From assembly GCA_902465495.1 (NCBI GenBank), contig CABQND010000068.1:1-7561 (forward strand): a stretch of 7,561 nucleotides of DNA, in the 5' to 3' direction. The position numbers and the translations under genes are program-made. Below, piece by piece: positions 6,242-7,561 of this stretch (position 1 is its first letter; each line of letters opens with the position of its first letter). The notes beneath the pieces are model-generated. The model did no database searches, was not told the DNA's origin, and saw nothing but the letters and a program-made list of their open reading frames with translations. The stretch is from an uncultured Eubacteriales bacterium. GTDB taxonomy: Bacteria; Bacillota; Clostridia; Christensenellales; Borkfalkiaceae.

Positions 6242-6270
6242 ATTGTATCATAAACCTTTCGTTAAGGCAA
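6242..6270 (-). promoter_or_regulatory. Sigma-A promoter of the GT8 operon
   Basis: On the minus strand, -35 TTGCCT (6270-6265), a 17-bp spacer, and extended -10 TG-A-TACAAT (hexamer 6247-6242). The 11-mer TATGATACAAT is identical to that of the flippase operon promoter. The predicted start near 6235 gives a leader of about 45 nt. This is the best-formed promoter in the window after that of the methyltransferase gene. I could not identify a matching plus-strand promoter for the acetyltransferase gene in the same gap. Confidence 0.75.
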
Positions 6271-6312
6271 GAAAATTGTCATGTGTTTGCATACAGTACA
6301 AAGGAGGAAAAT

Positions 6313-6804
6313 ATGACCATTCGGCGCTATAATGCCGAGGATCTCTCTGCGATCGCCTCGCTGTTTCGCGGCGCGGTATATGGCGCAAGCGCGTTCTATA
6401 CGAGGGAACAGTTGAACGCATGGGCTTCGGCGGATGTTTCGTCGTGGGCAGGATCGCTTCTGCAAAACGATGCGCGCGTGGCAGAAGAGGACGGAGAGAT
6501 TGTGGGATTTGCGGATATGACCGCGGACGGTTATTTGGACAGGCTGTACGTCCGAAAAGATTTTTTTCGCCGCGGCGTAGGGAACGCGCTTTGCGACGCT
6601 TTGGAAAACGCTTGCTCCAAATCTTGTTTTCGCGTGTATGCGTCCGCAATGGCAAAGCCTTTTTTTGAAAAACGGGGCTATGTCTGTTTGCATGACAATA
6701 TTGCCGTGCGGCAAGGTGTTGCGATCCGCAATTATTATATGGAAAAGAATTGCGGGGATCATACGAAAATCAGAGAATTAGGAGGAAACGAAAATGAAAT
6801 ATGA
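6313..6804 (+). CDS. GNAT-family N-acetyltransferase
   Basis: 163 residues, the usual GNAT length. The family moves an acetyl group from acetyl-CoA to an amine on a small molecule or protein. Visible features are the N-terminal beta strand MTIRRYNAEDLSAIASLF, the strand pair ARVAEEDGEIVGFADM (54-69), and the acetyl-CoA loop block YLDRLYVRKDFFRRGVGNAL (74-93). In that block G88-V-G90 fits the QxxGxG core, although F85 replaces the usual Gln/Arg. FFEKRGYV (117-124) marks the C-terminal half. The ATG at 6313 is fixed by a consensus AAGGAGG (6301-6307) 5 nt upstream; an in-frame ATG at 6238 would place that site inside the gene. The last 15 or so residues (from about 147) are polar and look non-domain: they are encoded by the DNA that carries the next gene's ribosome binding site and start. 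The ends overlap by 11 bp with the nitroreductase gene. Substrate unknown. Confidence 0.9.
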   Translation: MTIRRYNAEDLSAIASLFRGAVYGASAFYTREQLNAWASADVSSWAGSLLQNDARVAEEDGEIVGFADMTADGYLDRLYVRKDFFRRGVGNALCDALENACSKSCFRVYASAMAKPFFEKRGYVCLHDNIAVRQGVAIRNYYMEKNCGDHTKIRELGGNENEI

Positions 6805-7486
6805 ACAGGCAATGCTTGAGCGGCATTCCGTGCGTCAATATGAAGATAAACCCATTCCCGATGCCGTTCTTACGGAATTGGAAAGGGAAATTGCGGCTTG
6901 CAATGCGGAAGGAGATTTGCATATCCGCCTGTTTACCCAAGAGCCGAAAGCGTTTGGCGGGCTGATGGCGCATTACGGCAATTTTTCGGGAGTAAAAAAT
7001 TATTTTGCGCTGTTCGGGAAAAAGTCGCCAAGTCTGAATGAACGCGCGGGGTATTATGGCGAACGCCTCGTGCTTTGCGCACAGGAAGCGGGACTCAATA
7101 CCTGTTGGGTGGCGCTCACTGTTTCCAAACGGCAGGTAAAAAAACAGTTTCGCCCCCAAAGAGGAGAAAAGCTTGCATGTGTGATTGCGCTCGGTTACGG
7201 GAAAACGCAGGGGAAGGCACATCGCGGCAAGACATTTGAACAAGTTACGGCGTTTGAGGACGCCGCAGCGGAAAAAGATCCGCCTGCATGGTTTGTCCGC
7301 GGCGTGGAATTTGCGCTCCTTGCGCCGACAGCGGTCAACCAACAGAAATTTTATTTTACGCTCACAAAAGAAAATAAGGTCCTTGCCGAACGTACGGGCG
7401 GTTTTTACGGCGACATCGATCTCGGAATCGTGAAATATCATTTCGAGCTCGCCGCCGGAAAAGAAAACTTTGAATGGGCAGAGTGA
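6794..7486 (+). CDS. Nitroreductase-fold protein (putative TM-nitroreductase family)
   Basis: 230 residues. Nitroreductase-fold proteins are FMN-dependent NAD(P)H oxidoreductases acting on nitroaromatics, quinones or similar; the substrate here is unknown. The N-terminal RHSVRQY (10-16) is the usual FMN-phosphate-binding start. The segment FGGLMAHYGNFSGVKNYFAL (54-73), the helix YGERLVLCAQEAGLNTCWV (88-106), and IALGYGK (131-137) match the family named putative TM nitroreductase, in which the two halves form one domain without a second subunit's help. APTAVNQQKFYF (177-188) echoes the APSxxNxQPW motif, and DLGIVKYHFELAAG (209-222) is a typical C-terminal helix. Despite the family name I see no clear membrane segment. 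The start is supported by AGGAGG (6780-6785), 8 nt upstream. It overlaps the GNAT gene by 11 bp, so translation is likely coupled, and an acetylation-plus-reduction detoxification pair is conceivable. Confidence 0.88.
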   Translation: MKYEQAMLERHSVRQYEDKPIPDAVLTELEREIAACNAEGDLHIRLFTQEPKAFGGLMAHYGNFSGVKNYFALFGKKSPSLNERAGYYGERLVLCAQEAGLNTCWVALTVSKRQVKKQFRPQRGEKLACVIALGYGKTQGKAHRGKTFEQVTAFEDAAAEKDPPAWFVRGVEFALLAPTAVNQQKFYFTLTKENKVLAERTGGFYGDIDLGIVKYHFELAAGKENFEWAE

Positions 7487-7561
7487 AAACATTTTTTGAT
7501 AAGGTCAGTCGCGTAAAGAAAAATTGTTTTAAAATAAATAAAATTGCGCCCTCGCCGCAAA
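7487..7561. other. 75-bp AT-rich end of the window, no feature recognised
   Basis: After the nitroreductase stop there is no hairpin with a U-run and no open frame of note. TTGATA (7496-7501) could be a -35, but the 17-bp position downstream holds only AAAAAT. Any terminator must lie beyond the window. Confidence 0.4.

Noticed and set aside
6262..6304. Plus-strand promoter for the GNAT gene (TTGTCA at 6276, TACAGT at 6292)
   Set aside because: The two elements are only 10 bp apart and no other pair has acceptable spacing; not reported as a feature.
6770..7492. Minus-strand 240-codon frame covering the whole nitroreductase gene
   Set aside because: Length alone makes it tempting, but the sequence is Phe/Arg/Cys-rich without a fold signature, while the plus strand has clear nitroreductase motifs and an AGGAGG site.
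1..7561. CRISPR array, IS element, att site, tRNA or phage-defence system
   Set aside because: No regularly spaced repeats, transposase, terminal inverted repeats, cloverleaf sequence or defence-type gene were seen on either strand.

Overview
The window looks like an ordinary chromosomal stretch of a Gram-positive, clostridia-like member of the Bacillota. The signs are moderate GC, AGGAGG-type ribosome binding sites, sigma-A promoters with extended -10 boxes (TATGATACAAT twice), and protein families typical of gut Clostridia. The taxon is inferred from style only. I see no tRNA, rRNA, CRISPR array, IS element or phage gene.

Layout. (1) 1-860, minus strand: a SpoU/TrmH-family RNA 2'-O-methyltransferase whose C-terminal end runs off the left edge. 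Its promoter places the predicted transcription start on the ATG. (2) 861-969: a divergent intergenic region with short inverted repeats. (3) 970-2145, plus: a 12-TM major facilitator superfamily (MFS) transporter of unknown substrate. (4) 2146-2298: a 153-bp gap with a promoter for the next operon. (5) 2299-3636 and 3653-4465, plus: a two-gene operon of an MprF/AglD-type flippase-like membrane protein and a PlsC-like acyltransferase. (6) 4490-4519: a strong bidirectional terminator. (7) 4526-5356 and 5366-6190, minus: two tandem GT8 glycosyltransferases, about 65% identical, in one operon read from a well-formed promoter at 6242-6270. (8) 6313-6804 and 6794-7486, plus: a GNAT acetyltransferase overlapping a nitroreductase-fold protein. 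(9) 7487-7561: no recognisable feature.

How the genes may work together. The centre (2299-6190) carries four genes whose families act on lipids or glycans: lipid translocation or membrane modification, acyl transfer, and sugar transfer. They sit as two operons facing one shared terminator. A link to cell-envelope glycolipid or glycan assembly is plausible but is an inference from family and position. The flanking genes (RNA methylation, MFS transport, GNAT/nitroreductase) look like housekeeping or detoxification functions.

I did not find a convincing novel system. The points most worth a second look are the leaderless-looking methyltransferase promoter, the HX5D spacing in the acyltransferase motif, and the GT8 pair with an altered N-terminal nucleotide-binding loop.
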